A program made the translations under genes and the position numbers. 10,126 nt of DNA from Candidatus Babelota bacterium (GTDB taxonomy: Bacteria > JAGOBX01), in NCBI GenBank assembly GCA_017999075.1, contig JAGOBX010000088.1, positions 1 to 10,126 on the forward strand, given 5' to 3'. Each line of letters starts with the position of its first letter. The first letter of the stretch is position 1. This document shows, in pieces, positions 1-7,140 of the stretch. The notes below the pieces were generated by a model. That model made no database searches. It saw only the letters and a list, made by a program, of their open reading frames with translations, and was not told the origin of the DNA.

Positions 1-1607
1 GTGTAGTATATGCTGCCCTGATAGATAATCAGAAAAATGCGATGTTTTATAAAACTTCTAAGAATTTTTTGGAAAAAAAAGGAAAACCCTCTCAGGAAAC
101 ACATTTTATAAATTCTGAGTTTGAAGGGAAAAACATTAAAGATAACTTGATAAATAATGTTTTTAAATTAAAAAAACAGCAGGGTGAAGATTATTTCGAT
201 CCGAAATTTAAAATTAATATTTATAAAATTGCTCAGCCGATTATAATTAATGACGAACTGTGGGGAGTAGTTGTTCTCGGGTTTTCTCTTGAAAATTTGT
301 ATAAAGAAATTTCTGCCATGCAGGATAATTTTAAAGTTAAAATTGTCCAGGAAAAAAATCGTCTTCAGTCTGAATCAATAAAACAGAAGGTTGAAGAAAT
401 AGATAAAATAAAGAAAAATCTTACTGTAATTCAGAAAAATATAAGAAAGGATGTTCGGGAAAATGCTTATTATTATTTTATAGGTTTTTCAATTCCTGGT
501 TTGATACTGGCATTTTTGTTTGGAAAAAATATTGCCAAGCCGATAATTTCAATGGTTCCTGTCCTGCAGAAAATCTCTAAAGGTATACTGACAGATAAAA
601 TTAAAATGAGGAGAAACGACGAAATTAAAATTCTCGGCGATGGAATAAATACCATGATAGATGAACTTAATAGTATGATTTCTACGATAAATGGTATTAT
701 AAAGTCGATCACATCAGAAAATCAGAACTTATTGAATTTTTCAAGACATACAACAACCACTATAGATACGATTTCAGGAAACATTAATGAAATAGAAGTG
801 GGCGTATTGAATAATTCTATGGATGTGAATGCTACTGCCGATCGTTTAAAAAGGTTCGTAGATACTCTAAGCCAGATGACTCAAAACGTCATTACTTTAA
901 ATCAGAATGCTGAAACTACTGAAAACGTTTCAAATGAAGGAAAAGAATCGTTTAATAATCTTCTGTCTAAAATGGAAAATATAGAAGACGGATTCAAACA
1001 AACCGATACTCTTGTTACTGAACTAAGTAAATTTTCTTTTGAGATAAAAGATATAATTAAAGTCATTGAAGATATTGCAACACGTACAAGAATGCTTGCA
1101 TACAGCGTAAATGTTATAGCTCAGAAAGGAGGACAGCAGGATAAATCGATCACAAATATAGCTGTGGAAGTCCGTAATTTGAGCAAGTTTATTTCTGATT
1201 ATTCATCAAACATAATGAAACTTATGGATAACAACAATGTTTTGATTGAAAAAATATTTAATTCTACAAAAGCAGGATTAAAGAATATTGAGTCTGGAAT
1301 TATGACTTCAAATATTTTGATGAATTCAATGAATGAAATAGTTGAAAAAGTTAATACTGATAAAGTCATGATTAATGATATATCTAATATGATTGCGGAT
1401 ATAGATAAAGAAAGTAAAACTATTTTTGCTTCCACTGAGAATATAAGCCAGGTGAGTTCGCAAATGTCGAATTTAATCACATCAACGGCAAAAGCGATTT
1501 ATGAAGAACGGGAAACTATTAAACAATTAAATTATTCGGTAAATAAATTAAAAGATATAGCTGATTCTTTAAGAAATAAAATGAAAGAATTTACAATAAA
1601 TGAATAA
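1..1607 (+). CDS. Cache/HAMP methyl-accepting chemotaxis-like receptor with degenerate signalling tip (5' partial)
   Basis: Transmembrane chemoreceptor-like sensor, truncated by the left edge. The frame is open from base 3, giving VVYAALIDNQKNA before the first visible Met at 42, so that Met is internal and the true start and first membrane helix lie upstream. Numbering from Met 42: residues about 1-90 look like the membrane-proximal end of a Cache-type extracytoplasmic sensor (IAQPIIINDELWGVVVLG). Residues 143-161 are a membrane helix and about 160-213 a HAMP domain with the usual NDEIKILGDGINTM pattern. Residues about 214-521 are a long helical hairpin like the MCP signalling domain. The tip (about 343-381) aligns without gaps to the canonical MCP hairpin but has Ser for the conserved Asn, Ile for the conserved Glu, Lys for Arg, and Asp/Ser/Ile for the G-x-G-F region. 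The EVRNL that follows is retained. The stop overlaps the next gene's start by 8 bases. Receptor class is well supported; normal kinase coupling is doubtful. Confidence 0.88.
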   Translation, partial: VVYAALIDNQKNAMFYKTSKNFLEKKGKPSQETHFINSEFEGKNIKDNLINNVFKLKKQQGEDYFDPKFKINIYKIAQPIIINDELWGVVVLGFSLENLYKEISAMQDNFKVKIVQEKNRLQSESIKQKVEEIDKIKKNLTVIQKNIRKDVRENAYYYFIGFSIPGLILAFLFGKNIAKPIISMVPVLQKISKGILTDKIKMRRNDEIKILGDGINTMIDELNSMISTINGIIKSITSENQNLLNFSRHTTTTIDTISGNINEIEVGVLNNSMDVNATADRLKRFVDTLSQMTQNVITLNQNAETTENVSNEGKESFNNLLSKMENIEDGFKQTDTLVTELSKFSFEIKDIIKVIEDIATRTRMLAYSVNVIAQKGGQQDKSITNIAVEVRNLSKFISDYSSNIMKLMDNNNVLIEKIFNSTKAGLKNIESGIMTSNILMNSMNEIVEKVNTDKVMINDISNMIADIDKESKTIFASTENISQVSSQMSNLITSTAKAIYEERETIKQLNYSVNKLKDIADSLRNKMKEFTINE

Positions 1608-3219
1608 TTTAAAACAATTTATTACAAATAATTTTCTTAATAATATTGATGGGTCAATAGCTTTGCCTGAGGATTTTCAAAAAATTGAAAACATACAAGA
1701 GTATTTTATCAGGTGTGCTGAAATTTTTAAATCCGATAATGCTGAGTTTTTAAATAAATTCCTTATAATATCTTCATTTTTTGAGAATGAGAATAATTAT
1801 AAAGTTTTGGATTATGATTCATTAGCTTTGCTTTTTCAGGATATTGCCGCAGAAATTAATTTAAAACATGATATAGAATCAAAAAATTGGATTATATATT
1901 CATATCCTGAATTTATCGAGGAAGCAGACAGATGTTCCGAGAAAATATACTCATTAACTTATGTTAATTTAAAAAAACACATTTTATCAGTTCAGAAAAC
2001 TAAAGAATATATTATTTCAAGACAAAAAAAAATTAATGAATTTATTAAAATTGACAGCAACATAATTGATCAGCTTGCGGCAATTATTACAGAACTATCA
2101 ATAAACAAAAACAAACTTTTAAAATTATCCGGAAAAAGCGGGTTAGACGATTCCCTGACTGAAATTTCAGGAAATATAAGTAATATAGTAAACAGAATAA
2201 ATAACAGTCTTTCCAAAATTACTTTTATGCCTTTAATACAGGTTTTCAATAGATTTCCTTCTATAGTTAACGACCTTGCAAATAAATTGGGAAAAAGGAT
2301 AATTTTCGTGATAAACGATAATAATGTCGTGATAGATAAAAAAATTGCCGATACTGTAGGAGAAGTGTTTATTCATTTGATAAAAAATTCTGTTGATCAT
2401 GGAATCGAAGAACCTGATATAAGAAAACTTCGTAATAAAAACGATGTTGGTTCTATTGAAATAAGAGCTCAGCAAACAGGTAATTACGTTGTTATAAAAA
2501 TGATAGACGACGGCAAAGGTCTGGACTCGGAAAAAATATTGAAGAAAGCTCTTGAAAAAAAAATTATAGAAGAGCAGCATATAAAAGAAATGACCGATGA
2601 AGAAATTTATGGTTTGATATTTATGCCTGGATTTAGCACTGCGGAAAAAGTCAGTGATACCTCAGGCCGCGGAGTAGGTATGGATGCTGTTAAAAATAAT
2701 ATAGAAAAAATCGGAGGTACGTTAAGTTTAAAATCAGAATTCGGAAAAGGAACTACTGTAATTATAAGAATCCCGTTTCAGATAATTTTGACGCAGCTGG
2801 TGTTTGCGCGTCTTCATAAATACGGCAGCCTTCTGGCATTTACCCTTGACTACATTGAAGATATAATTTATTATGATGGCGGCAACTCTGAAAATTTTGA
2901 AGTTTCTGCAAATAATGAAATGTTTTTCAGGAATAATGATTTGAGAATTCCTGTATGGAGATGTTTGGGACATAAATATGAAAATCTGAATGAATATAAG
3001 CGTGCTATAATATTTTCAAATAATGTTGATAAAGTCGCAATACCTGTTTTTGAGATTATAGAACAGACTGATGCAATAGTTAAAAATTTTACAGATAGAG
3101 ATTTAAAAAATAAAATGCCGGAATATTTTATAGGGTATACAATATTTGATGATGAACTTACTCCGGTGCTTGAACCTGATTTCAGCGGTTATAATTCTGG
3201 AGGAAAAGATAATAGATGA
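1600..3219 (+). CDS. CheA-like histidine kinase lacking a recognisable P1 (Hpt) domain
   Basis: CheA-family kinase, 539 residues. P3 dimerisation helices cover about 148-206 (IDSNIIDQLAAIITELSINK). The P4 GHKL ATPase covers about 207-392, with an N box HLIKNSVDHGIE (Asn263, His267), a G1 box DDGKGLD (303-309), an F box MPGFSTAEKV (342-351) and a G2 box SGRGVGMD (355-362). A CheW-like P5 covers about 393-527. ATP-binding motifs look intact. The first ~147 residues, where CheA normally carries the P1 phosphotransfer helix bundle, contain no H-x-x-K-G motif. The only histidines there are H90 and H127, neither in such a context, so this part is a replacement or a decayed Hpt fold. A P2 domain is also absent. 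The start ATG overlaps the receptor stop by 8 bases and its own stop overlaps the next start (ATGA), implying coupled translation. The protein probably binds receptors through P5 and may phosphorylate a separate Hpt protein or act structurally. The family call is strong; activity is inference. Confidence 0.9.
   Translation: MNNLKQFITNNFLNNIDGSIALPEDFQKIENIQEYFIRCAEIFKSDNAEFLNKFLIISSFFENENNYKVLDYDSLALLFQDIAAEINLKHDIESKNWIIYSYPEFIEEADRCSEKIYSLTYVNLKKHILSVQKTKEYIISRQKKINEFIKIDSNIIDQLAAIITELSINKNKLLKLSGKSGLDDSLTEISGNISNIVNRINNSLSKITFMPLIQVFNRFPSIVNDLANKLGKRIIFVINDNNVVIDKKIADTVGEVFIHLIKNSVDHGIEEPDIRKLRNKNDVGSIEIRAQQTGNYVVIKMIDDGKGLDSEKILKKALEKKIIEEQHIKEMTDEEIYGLIFMPGFSTAEKVSDTSGRGVGMDAVKNNIEKIGGTLSLKSEFGKGTTVIIRIPFQIILTQLVFARLHKYGSLLAFTLDYIEDIIYYDGGNSENFEVSANNEMFFRNNDLRIPVWRCLGHKYENLNEYKRAIIFSNNVDKVAIPVFEIIEQTDAIVKNFTDRDLKNKMPEYFIGYTIFDDELTPVLEPDFSGYNSGGKDNR
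3199..3203 (+). promoter_or_regulatory. Strong ribosome binding site for the coiled-coil membrane protein gene
   Basis: GGAGG lies 12 bases before the ATG at 3216, inside the 3' end of the CheA-like gene. It fixes the start of the third gene at the ATGA overlap and argues that this gene is translated efficiently and independently. The other overlap starts in the window have much weaker Shine-Dalgarno matches. Confidence 0.7.
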
Positions 3220-4424
3220 TCAACCAGCGGATAAAATTATATTTATATTTATTTTTAAGCGTACTATCAATATTAGTTAATTTTGCCGGATATTATTATA
3301 TTTCCATTTATAACCGGAATATATTGAATTTGTTTTTTATAATAAGCCCTTTGATTACAATTTTTGTTTTTTTTGTTGGCACAAATTATATATTTGAAAA
3401 AATTTTAAAAAATAAATTTCAGATATTTTCGGATGATTATTTTCAAAATTATTCTTTGAAAAAAACAGAAAGTATTAAGATTTTAAAAACAGAAACTATT
3501 GATCAGCTTATGTCTCAGATTTTTTCTGATATAAAAAGAATTAAATTAGAAAATATTGATGCAAATGAAAAATTGAAGAAATTTATCGTTTTATCAAATG
3601 AATTTTCATCAGAACTCGAATCGTTTAAGATTTCAAGTATAACTGATTTAAAAAACGGGCAAACCAACTGCGGGTACATACTTAAAAAAACAGGTGAAAT
3701 TTCAGATTTTTTATTTGAGTCTGAGACAATATTAAAATCAATTAAAATTAATTTTACAAATTCTATCGGAAAAATAGATGGGAATTTAAAAAATAAAACT
3801 AAACTTACTGAACATTTGAATAAATTGATTTTGATTACAAAAGATTTTGATAAAATATTTGAAAATATTCAAGAGTTCGGCAGCGACTTTAAATCTAAAG
3901 AAGAAACTGTTATTTCAAAAATAACCAATATGATAAATAATGTTGAACGGCAGTCTATAAATATATTGAACGCTTATATTTTTTCAAATCAGGAAAATCA
4001 GTCTGCAACTGTATCAGATCATTCGTCTGAGTTTGAGCGTGAAGAAAATCTTCAGAATATAAAGAATATGAACGAATCTATAAAAAATGAAATTATGCAG
4101 ATAAAAAATTCCCTTCTTGTGTTATTCGAATTAACAAAGATTTTTAAAACTGAGTTTGACAAAAATGCGGATGTTTTCAAACAGCTGAACGGTTATCTGG
4201 CTCAGATTCCGCAATATATTTCGAATTTTTTTGAAACCGATGATTTGATAAAAAATATTTTGCAGCGCGATTCTTTACAGCTGACAAAAATGTTTGATAA
4301 GCTTAATAATGAAACTGAAAATGTGAAAAACATTAATCTTAAACTCAATAATTTATCGAAAAGCATTGATGATTTTAATTCTGAGATTATTAAATTGAAT
4401 TTTGGTGTAACTGAAGAATCCTGA
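3216..4424 (+). CDS. Two-helix membrane-anchored coiled-coil protein, possible vestigial chemoreceptor hairpin
   Basis: No family is recognised with confidence. Two membrane helices (about 8-31 and 37-60) are separated by a very short loop (YNRNI), so there is no extracytoplasmic sensor. About 340 residues of Lys/Glu/Asn-rich, heptad-like helical sequence follow, predicted cytoplasmic coiled coil. Residues about 232-262 (ISKITNMINNVERQS, then INILNAYIFSNQEN) resemble the descending arm and tip of an MCP hairpin (I-x-x-I-x-x-I-A-x-Q-T ... LNAAIEAARAGE) if one residue is gapped. The helical arms on either side of that point are of similar length (about 140 residues), as in an MCP. The distal half of the tip motif is not recognisable and there is no HAMP signature. 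The gene is coupled to the CheA-like gene by an ATGA overlap and a strong GGAGG, so the protein is likely part of the same complex. It could equally be an unrelated coiled-coil scaffold. Confidence 0.8.
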   Translation: MINQRIKLYLYLFLSVLSILVNFAGYYYISIYNRNILNLFFIISPLITIFVFFVGTNYIFEKILKNKFQIFSDDYFQNYSLKKTESIKILKTETIDQLMSQIFSDIKRIKLENIDANEKLKKFIVLSNEFSSELESFKISSITDLKNGQTNCGYILKKTGEISDFLFESETILKSIKINFTNSIGKIDGNLKNKTKLTEHLNKLILITKDFDKIFENIQEFGSDFKSKEETVISKITNMINNVERQSINILNAYIFSNQENQSATVSDHSSEFEREENLQNIKNMNESIKNEIMQIKNSLLVLFELTKIFKTEFDKNADVFKQLNGYLAQIPQYISNFFETDDLIKNILQRDSLQLTKMFDKLNNETENVKNINLKLNNLSKSIDDFNSEIIKLNFGVTEES

Positions 4425-4438
4425 GATTAATGTTTTGT

Positions 4439-5476
4439 TTATTTTTTTGTACACGCCAGTTGGCCGCATGCCGCATTAATATTTTTACCTTTGCTTCTTC
4501 TGATAATTGCCCTGATTTTATTGTAGTTGAGTTTGTCGAAAAACAAATTTATAGTATTTTCTTCTGAAGAAACAAATCCGCTGAATTTTGATTCGTTAAA
4601 CTTGATTAGATTAACTTTGCATTTTACTTTTTTGCATAGTTTGATTAGTTCATTTAAACATTCTGCAGTATCATTAATTCCTTTCAGCATAACGTATTCT
4701 AAAGTTAAAATGTTTTTGGGTTTCTTTTTTGAATAATAAGCAAGACTTTCAAATAATTCTTTTATTCCGTATTTTTTATTTACCGGCATAAGTTTTGATC
4801 GCAGAACGTCATTGGTGGCGTTTAATGAAACTGCAAGTTCATACCGCTTGGGATTGTCGGCGAATTTATAAATTTCAGGAACTATTCCTGCCGTTGAAAT
4901 TGTTATTCTGTTAGCTCCGAAATGCATTCCGAATTCTGAACTTAAAATTCCGCATACTTTCATTACATTTTCGTAATTATTAAATGGTTCGCCCATTCCC
5001 ATAAAAACAATGTTGGTAAGTTTCCCTCCGGAATTTTCCAGTAGTTTTTTTGAAAATAATATCTGATCCAGGATTTCAAAAGATTCAAGGTTGCGTATGA
5101 ATTTTATCCCCTGCCCTGTAGCGCAGAATTTACAGTCTAATGCGCATCCGCATTGAGTGGATACGCATAAAGTAGTTCTTGATTGTTCGGGAATTATGAC
5201 TGATTCGATAAAATTATTGTCTTTAAGTTTGAATAATAATTTTTGAGCATTATCGGTTTTATCGTTTTGAATTTCCGATAATTCTATTTTTTCTATGGAT
5301 ACTGTTCCTGATAAATGTTCTCTTAACTGTTTTGATAAATCGGTCATCGAATCTATTGATTCGGCGTAACGCTGGTAGAGCCATTTGAATATTTGGCGGG
5401 ATCTGTATTTTTCAGCTCCGGAAATTTTAATTATATTTTCAAGCTCGTCTAAGGATAATCCTTTGATATTAATCAT
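4439..5476 (-). CDS. rlmN: Dual-specificity RNA methyltransferase RlmN (23S rRNA A2503 / tRNA A37 C2-methyltransferase)
   Basis: Radical SAM enzyme that methylates C2 of adenosine 2503 in 23S rRNA and, in characterised homologues, A37 of certain tRNAs. It is 345 residues, normal for the family. The radical SAM cluster cysteines are C111, C115 and C118 (CGCALDCKFC). The N-terminal family cysteine is C104, seven residues before the cluster as in Escherichia coli RlmN. The C-terminal methyl-carrying cysteine is C337, in AACGQL. Other family motifs are FMGMGEP, ITISTAG, LAVSLNA and LEYVMLKGIND. The full catalytic set supports RlmN rather than the Cfr resistance branch, although separating the two strictly needs a phylogeny. 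The start overlaps the stop of the upstream kinase gene by 8 bases (ATGATTAA), with no strong Shine-Dalgarno, suggesting translational coupling. The gene converges on the coiled-coil gene with 14 bases between stops. Confidence 0.96.
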   Translation of the reverse strand: MINIKGLSLDELENIIKISGAEKYRSRQIFKWLYQRYAESIDSMTDLSKQLREHLSGTVSIEKIELSEIQNDKTDNAQKLLFKLKDNNFIESVIIPEQSRTTLCVSTQCGCALDCKFCATGQGIKFIRNLESFEILDQILFSKKLLENSGGKLTNIVFMGMGEPFNNYENVMKVCGILSSEFGMHFGANRITISTAGIVPEIYKFADNPKRYELAVSLNATNDVLRSKLMPVNKKYGIKELFESLAYYSKKKPKNILTLEYVMLKGINDTAECLNELIKLCKKVKCKVNLIKFNESKFSGFVSSEENTINLFFDKLNYNKIRAIIRRSKGKNINAACGQLACTKK

Positions 5477-6665
5477 CTGATATATTCTGTGTTTTAGATG
5501 TTGCAGGAATCACGTTTTCATTTTTCGGCAGCGTAAAATAAAAAGTTGTTCCTTTATCTTGTTCGCTTGCAACCCATATTTTTCCGCCGTGAGATTCTAC
5601 GATTCCTTTGCATATTGATAAACCGAGTCCGCTGCTTTTTATTTTTTTCTGAATTTTTATTTTTGAATCAATGTTTGCGAATCTGTCAAAAATATAAGGC
5701 AGATCTTCGTTTTTGATGCCGATACCGTTATCTTTCACATAACACTTTATAAAATTTTCATTATGACTTTTTGCGCCGATAATTATTTTCCCGCCTTTTT
5801 GAGAAAATTTTACGGCGTTATTAATGAGATTGGTTAATATTTCGTCAACCTTTTGAATATCAATAAAAACAGTATTTAGATTATCTTCAATTTCAAGAGA
5901 AAAATCAAGTTCTTCATAAGTGTATAAAGTTATTATGTCGTGATAATACTGCGTTAAAAAATCATTGAAATCTGTTGCCATTATATTCAGTACTAATTTT
6001 CCAGACTCGAGTTTTGCAGCATCGATAATATTATCAACCAGGTTTGATATATTTTTGCTTCGTTTAAGGATTATTTTTAATGACTGCTGGTATTTAGAAT
6101 CGAGTTTGCCGTATTTCTGCATCAGAATAAGATAACAATGACCTATTATTCCTGTAAGATTGTTTCTGATATCATGAGATGCTGTTGATAAAAAAATATC
6201 TTTTATATCATTAAGCCGTTTCAATTTTTTATTTTGATTTTCGAGATATTTTTTCATGAACGTGTTTTTTAAAATCATATTAACACGCGCATTGAGTTCT
6301 GTTGAGTTGAAAGGTTTTGGAATGTAATCGTCTGCTCCTGATTTAAATCCTTCCACCCTGTCTTCGCTGTCTGATTTTGCAGTTATCAGTATTATAGGTA
6401 TATGTTCGGTGTCAGAAGAATTTTTTAATAATTTGCATATCTCTAATCCGCTGAGATCAGGAAGTATTATATCAAGAAGCACCAAATCAATATCATCGTT
6501 ATTTTGACAAATATATTCGTAGGCTTCTCTTCCTTCGGTAAATGTTATGAATTTAAAATTTTTGTTGTTGCTGCTTAAAACATTTACTATCAGTTGAAGA
6601 TTGGTGTATACATCATCAACAATAACGATTTTAAATTCATGGCTTATTAATATTCTATCTACCAT
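5469..6665 (-). CDS. Cytosolic receiver-histidine kinase protein (REC-HisKA-HATPase)
   Basis: Two-component signalling protein of 398 residues with no membrane segment. An N-terminal receiver domain (about 10-130) has acidic pocket D17/D18, phosphoacceptor D65 (LVLLDIILPD), the conserved Thr T95 (ITAKS) and Lys K117 (KPF). A short coiled linker (about 135-155) leads to HisKA with an H box around H164 (SHDIRNNL). The HATPase domain has an N box NLINNAVKFS (N283), G1 DNGIGI (312-317), F box YIFDRF (324-329) and G2 SSGLGLSICKGI (344-355). All residues for autophosphorylation and receiver chemistry are present. The receiver-first order fits a kinase whose activity is set by phosphorylation of its own receiver by another kinase. 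No partner regulator is adjacent. The start is supported by AGGAAA on the minus strand 5 bases upstream. The next gene, rlmN, overlaps it by 8 bases. Confidence 0.94.
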   Translation of the reverse strand: MVDRILISHEFKIVIVDDVYTNLQLIVNVLSSNNKNFKFITFTEGREAYEYICQNNDDIDLVLLDIILPDLSGLEICKLLKNSSDTEHIPIILITAKSDSEDRVEGFKSGADDYIPKPFNSTELNARVNMILKNTFMKKYLENQNKKLKRLNDIKDIFLSTASHDIRNNLTGIIGHCYLILMQKYGKLDSKYQQSLKIILKRSKNISNLVDNIIDAAKLESGKLVLNIMATDFNDFLTQYYHDIITLYTYEELDFSLEIEDNLNTVFIDIQKVDEILTNLINNAVKFSQKGGKIIIGAKSHNENFIKCYVKDNGIGIKNEDLPYIFDRFANIDSKIKIQKKIKSSGLGLSICKGIVESHGGKIWVASEQDKGTTFYFTLPKNENVIPATSKTQNISDD

Positions 6666-6670
6666 AAATA

Positions 6671-6676
6671 TTTCCT
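6671..6676 (-). promoter_or_regulatory. Ribosome binding site of the receiver-histidine kinase gene
   Basis: On the minus strand AGGAAA lies 5 bases before the ATG at 6665. It supports that start and shows that this gene has its own initiation signal, although only 45 bases separate it from the membrane protein gene upstream. Confidence 0.55.
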
Positions 6677-6710
6677 GATGAAATTAATTTAAAAAAATTA
6701 TCAAAATTTA

Positions 6711-7127
6711 TTATAATACTGTATATTTCCGGAATAGAAAAATTTGAGCGAACTGATTGAAATTTTTAGGAATTTGTCCGGTCATATAAAATCCGATTAT
6801 AGTAACAAGATAACTTATAAAAATCCACAGTATGAATATCATTTCCATTTTCGTAATATATATTTTTTCGCCTTTGATGTATCCTATCCAGAAATATACA
6901 AGAGGAATAATCAGAATAAAGAATATCATTGGTTCACACCAGATTAAAGCGTTTCCCCATAAAAATAATTGTAGAAGAATTAAATGAAGCAAAGTCCGCT
7001 GATCAGTATAATCCATATTGTCGGGATCAAAATAAAAATTAATTTTGAAAAATAAACAGTAAAGGACATAAGCTGCATTTACTGAATTTATTATTCCCCA
7101 AATCCAATGAAAACCAGTGAAACTCAT
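6711..7127 (-). CDS. Small four-helix membrane protein, unknown function
   Basis: This 138-residue protein is almost entirely hydrophobic and not recognised. Likely membrane helices are at about 9-27, 47-63, 66-84 and 94-117. The loop after the first helix is rich in acidic and polar residues (FDPDNMDYTDQR), and the loop between helices three and four is basic (KGEKIYITK). It is rich in Trp, Phe and Tyr, with no signal peptide or catalytic motif. It starts 13 bases after the stop of the P-loop gene and is followed 45 bases later by the kinase gene, so co-transcription is likely. The Shine-Dalgarno is weak (an AGAG on the minus strand). It could be a small membrane partner of either neighbour. 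The gene call rests on ORF length, the membrane-protein composition and tight operon packing. Confidence 0.72.
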   Translation of the reverse strand: MSFTGFHWIWGIINSVNAAYVLYCLFFKINFYFDPDNMDYTDQRTLLHLILLQLFLWGNALIWCEPMIFFILIIPLVYFWIGYIKGEKIYITKMEMIFILWIFISYLVTIIGFYMTGQIPKNFNQFAQIFLFRKYTVL

Positions 7128-7140
7128 AATTTTTTATACT

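Noticed and set aside
42-44. ATG at 42 as the start of the receptor gene
   Set aside because: The frame is open back to base 3 with plausible coding sequence, and a Cache receptor needs a first membrane helix and distal sensor part upstream, so this Met is internal.
473-712. Minus-strand 79-codon frame
   Set aside because: Lies wholly inside the receptor gene, opposite its membrane helix and HAMP; its hydrophobic content mirrors the A-rich coding strand.
1199-1480. Minus-strand 93-codon frame
   Set aside because: Antisense to the receptor coiled coil; the Ile/Ser/Phe-rich product is the usual shadow of AT-rich helical coding DNA.
2233-2580. Minus-strand 115-codon frame
   Set aside because: Antisense to the conserved P4 ATPase motifs of the CheA-like gene, which are clearly the real coding frame.
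2734-2973. Minus-strand 79-codon frame
   Set aside because: Antisense to the CheW-like domain; no motif or initiation signal.
4417-4448. Possible intrinsic terminator between the convergent genes (AATC-CTGA-GATT followed by a T-rich tract)
   Set aside because: The stem is only four base pairs and AT-rich, and it overlaps coding sequence; too weak to call.
4527-4736. Plus-strand 69-codon frame
   Set aside because: Antisense to the C-terminal half of rlmN, whose family motifs fix the real frame.
4439-5476. Cfr-type antibiotic resistance methyltransferase
   Set aside because: Motif set, length and C-terminal AACGQL fit the housekeeping RlmN branch, and nothing nearby suggests a resistance or mobile context.
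6744-6947. Plus-strand 67-codon frame
   Set aside because: Opposite the small membrane protein gene. That gene is longer, fits the operon and has a membrane-protein composition, so this frame is more likely the shadow.
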